NCBI GenBank assembly: GCA_903883985.1
Contig: CAISDD010000407.1
Location: 1-26,325 of the forward strand
Length of the DNA: 26,325 nt
Direction of reading: 5' to 3'
From: an uncultured Pseudomonadota bacterium
GTDB taxonomy: Bacteria; Pseudomonadota; Gammaproteobacteria; Burkholderiales; Thiobacillaceae
Under the pieces are notes generated by a model. It saw nothing but the letters and a program-made list of their open reading frames with translations. It had not been told where the DNA came from and did no database searches. The translations under genes were made by a program, and so were the position numbers. This document shows positions 24,258-26,325 of this stretch, piece by piece; within the stretch, counting starts at the first letter, position 1, and every line of letters starts with the position of its first letter.

Positions 24258-24925
24258 GTCTGAAGTTGAGTACCTGGATACTGTATCCGGCCGTGTTGCT
24301 TGCCAGCGCGGTTTGTGCGGCGGAACCCGAGACGGCCTCGGCGCCTGTCACGACGAGGCTGCCGGGCTGGCAAACAGCCCCGGGCAACACGGCGGACTGG
24401 GTGGATCGCTTGAGCGACACCACCGTCAACGGATGGAGCTTCAAGGATCCCAAGAACTTCCAGAAGTTGCTGGAATTGTCTGGCGACCCTGCCATTTACC
24501 TGGAATTCGCCAAACGAATGCAGGATCCCGAGTTTTATGCCGGGGTTATCGGTCAGGCGATGAACCCTGCCACGGCGAAGAACTACATGGAATGGTCTGA
24601 CCCCGCCATCTACATGAGGTGGATGCAGGCGTTCGCTGACCCGAATTTTTATGCGACTGCCGCCCTGTCACCGTTGAACCTCACCAATGCCATGCACTGG
24701 GCGGCAATGCCCATCGACCAACGCGGATGGTCAATAGGCTTGAACATGGTAAATCCGGCGATGTGGATGAAGTGGATGACCGCGCCACTCAACCCCAAAG
24801 TAATGGCTCCGCTCGTCAAGGTGGTGGATCCGACCCTGCCGCTACACTGGCTGCAAGAAGCCGTTAATCCGACCAATTTCAAGATGTTTAACGGCGGGTT
24901 GACTTCGGTAAACGGGGCCCGTTGA
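24254..24925 (+). CDS. Exported protein of twelve 12-13-residue Asp/Asn-Pro repeats, unknown function
   Basis: This 223-residue protein has a signal peptide (core ILYPAVLLASAVCA, cleavage near residue 22) and a short linker. From residue 65 to the end it consists of a regular repeat of 12-13 residues. Units begin DP or NP at residues 65, 78, 91, 104, 116, 129, 167, 180, 192 and 205; units at 142 and 154 keep the spacing but lack the DP. Examples are DPAIYLEFAKRMQ, DPAIYMRWMQAFA and NPAMWMKWMTAPL. Each unit looks like a short amphipathic helix capped by Asp/Asn-Pro, rich in Met, Trp and Tyr. I do not recognise the family; Cys21 is within the signal region and is not a good lipobox. The G-rich run before the ATG (24242-24253) could serve as ribosome binding site. 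Confidence 0.8.
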   Translation: MSLKLSTWILYPAVLLASAVCAAEPETASAPVTTRLPGWQTAPGNTADWVDRLSDTTVNGWSFKDPKNFQKLLELSGDPAIYLEFAKRMQDPEFYAGVIGQAMNPATAKNYMEWSDPAIYMRWMQAFADPNFYATAALSPLNLTNAMHWAAMPIDQRGWSIGLNMVNPAMWMKWMTAPLNPKVMAPLVKVVDPTLPLHWLQEAVNPTNFKMFNGGLTSVNGAR

Positions 24926-25235
24926 ACCAGCCAAGTGTCGAACCAACGTGATGCGACCGGGAGCCGTCTTCGCCGGACATGCCACACCGGATATCGCCCT
25001 TGAACGTACTCCGCGCGTACCTACTTCGATGCATACACCGCTGTCGTGAACATTTGTTTATATGGGTTTGTTACTTACTCAGCCCATGGATAGTTCCGCC
25101 ATTTTTCCAGAGCAACGATTAAGCAGCCATTTGACGCGTTTCAACAACCGAATTATCTCAAAGAGTCTATTGCCCTGCCGTCGTGGTGTGCGACGCCTGC
25201 TGGCCTTTCCTTTATGAACCTCGAGTTTCTTGTCC
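24926..25235. other. Gene-free spacer upstream of the Crp/Fnr gene
   Basis: About 310 bases with no credible gene. A TTGAAC at 25000-25005 followed after 16 bases by TACTTC is a poor promoter match. The AT-rich TTTGTTTATATGGGTTTG near 25052-25070 could be part of a promoter, but I cannot assign boxes with confidence. Confidence 0.5.
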
Positions 25236-26123
25236 ATGAAAAAATTGCCGATTTCCCCCGCGCGCATATCCGAAACCCTGCGCCGTGTAAGCTATTTCCA
25301 GTCATGGCCCGGCGTGGCACTGGAACGCCTGGCGGCTGGATCAAAAATCATCACCTTGCCCAAGCATGGCGCAATAGCTCAGAAGAATGAGCGCCTTGAA
25401 TTCCTGTATGTGGTGGTCAGCGGACTGATCCGAGTATTCCTCCCGTTACCGAACAACACGGAGCGAGTGCTTTCCCTGGTAGGGCCGGGGGAAAGCGTAG
25501 GCGAAGCCAGTCTGGTCCTCAATGAGGTCTGTCCGTACCATGCCGTCGCCAGCAAGGACAGCCACCTCCTGGCCATCGACGCGATCGTTTTCCGCCGCGA
25601 ATTGAGCAAGGATATCGCGCTCACGCAGCAGGTTCTGGAACTGGTGTCGCGACGCTACATGGAGAATCTGCGAGACACCGAAATCTGCGCTCAGCGCTCC
25701 AGCGTGCTCAGGGTGGCCAGCTATCTCTTGCAGCACCGTCCATCGCCGGAAGACAACAGCTTTACCTTCCAGTTGCCTGCCCGCAAGCAGGATATCGCCG
25801 CCAAACTGGGACTGACCCAGGAAACCCTGTCGCGTGTACTCGGGGTTCTCGATAAACAGGGGCTGATTCATGTAAACGCGGGCCTGATCCGTGTCGAGGA
25901 CGCACCTAGGCTGGCGCAGATTACAACGATGAAAAATCACAAAAGTGATATGGCCACAAATTTGACCGAAGTCAGTAATGTGCCAGTGCCCACAGCCTTA
26001 TTAGTGGGGAAGCACAGGGCTAGAAGTATGGCCGCTACGAGAAACCCGCTGCCAATTCCCCGCAGTCCTCTGATGAATCCCATTGAAGTCGGCCAACCTC
26101 AGGCCATGTCGTCGGCTGAGTAA
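25236..26123 (+). CDS. Crp/Fnr-family transcriptional regulator with C-terminal extension
   Basis: This is a 295-residue regulator. The cyclic-nucleotide-binding-like beta-roll spans about residues 20-120 (LYVVVSGLIRVFLPLPNN, SLVGPGESVGEASLVLNE), a dimer helix about 125-150, and the winged helix-turn-helix about 180-220 (ARKQDIAAKLGLTQETLSRV, then LDKQGLIHV). It lacks the four-cysteine cluster of Fnr (only Cys99 and Cys151), so it is not an iron-sulphur oxygen sensor of that type; the ligand is unknown. The family normally ends near residue 230, but here about 65 further residues follow, with no domain and with Pro/Ser/Asn-rich composition. ATG at 25236 is preferred; TTG at 25230 would add two residues. 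Neither has a strong ribosome binding site. Target genes cannot be inferred. Confidence 0.88.
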   Translation: MKKLPISPARISETLRRVSYFQSWPGVALERLAAGSKIITLPKHGAIAQKNERLEFLYVVVSGLIRVFLPLPNNTERVLSLVGPGESVGEASLVLNEVCPYHAVASKDSHLLAIDAIVFRRELSKDIALTQQVLELVSRRYMENLRDTEICAQRSSVLRVASYLLQHRPSPEDNSFTFQLPARKQDIAAKLGLTQETLSRVLGVLDKQGLIHVNAGLIRVEDAPRLAQITTMKNHKSDMATNLTEVSNVPVPTALLVGKHRARSMAATRNPLPIPRSPLMNPIEVGQPQAMSSAE

Positions 26124-26325
26124 ATTCGCCGATATTTGGAGGAACTGGCTGTGTGCAGAAATGGAGTAAGAATAGACCTTGACGTAACCCCTTCGCCATC
26201 TTAACTACATCTGCCCTTGCTACGCAAATAACTCCGCTCACCACGACACGCTGATGCTGATCTCATTCATCTTTGATTACTCAGTTGACCGCTCATCTTC
26301 TCTTGTGAGGCCCATGAACATTGAC
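26124..26325. other. Right-end spacer, possible start of a truncated gene
   Basis: About 200 bases without a recognisable gene. An ATG at 26314 begins MNID and runs off the window; GTGAGG at 26305-26310 is only three bases upstream, too close for a normal ribosome binding site. A gene starting here cannot be confirmed. Confidence 0.3.

Overview
The window looks like a chromosomal segment of a GC-rich Gram-negative bacterium, most likely a betaproteobacterium. The evidence is a divergent penicillin-binding protein 1A / pilMNOPQ arrangement, an XrtA/PEP-CTERM-type regulatory and sugar-transferase cluster, several lipoprotein signal peptides, and scattered REP-type palindromes. I cannot name genus or species from the sequence alone. 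No tRNA, rRNA, CRISPR array, transposase or phage gene was recognised.

Left part, minus strand (10861 down to 497): a tightly packed run of seven genes. The order of transcription is PBP1A (mrcA/ponA), a conserved protein of unknown function, an EpsB-like polyprenyl-phosphate sugar transferase, the sensor kinase PrsK, the sigma-54-dependent response regulator PrsR, and two paralogous FtsX/MacB-like ABC permeases without an ATPase gene. Start and stop codons overlap at three junctions (PBP1A/unknown, transferase/prsK, prsK/prsR). A 114-base gap separates the unknown gene from the transferase. The transferase-prsK-prsR trio is the signature of exopolysaccharide/exosortase (XrtA, PEP-CTERM) loci, but no exosortase and no PEP-CTERM substrate is present here. 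Positions 1-496 hold no credible gene and contain three different repeat structures.

Centre, plus strand (10988 to 23058): pilM, pilN, pilO, pilP and pilQ, coupled by ATGA overlaps or a 5-base gap. These encode the type IV pilus alignment subcomplex and the outer-membrane secretin. The same strand continues after 70 bases into a 2260-residue lipoprotein built almost entirely of bacterial Ig-like (Big_1/invasin-type) domains, and then, 23 bases later, into a 75-residue lipoprotein. No convincing terminator separates these from pilQ, so the pilus operon may extend into a giant surface or periplasmic adhesin-like protein. The aroK/aroB genes that often follow pilQ are absent. This is the most interesting part of the window.

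Right part (23059 to 26325): a spacer with a hairpin and a REP element; a small exported helical protein on the minus strand; about 600 bases without a gene, carrying the second copy of a palindromic repeat also seen near the left end; an exported protein made of twelve 12-13-residue repeats, most starting Asp/Asn-Pro; and a Crp/Fnr-family regulator with an unusual C-terminal extension of about 65 residues. The window ends in a gene-poor stretch.

Functional reading (inference): the window combines cell-wall synthesis (PBP1A), exopolysaccharide initiation with its two-component control (EpsB, PrsK, PrsR), and pilus assembly with a giant repeat lipoprotein. All of these are cell-envelope and surface-attachment functions.
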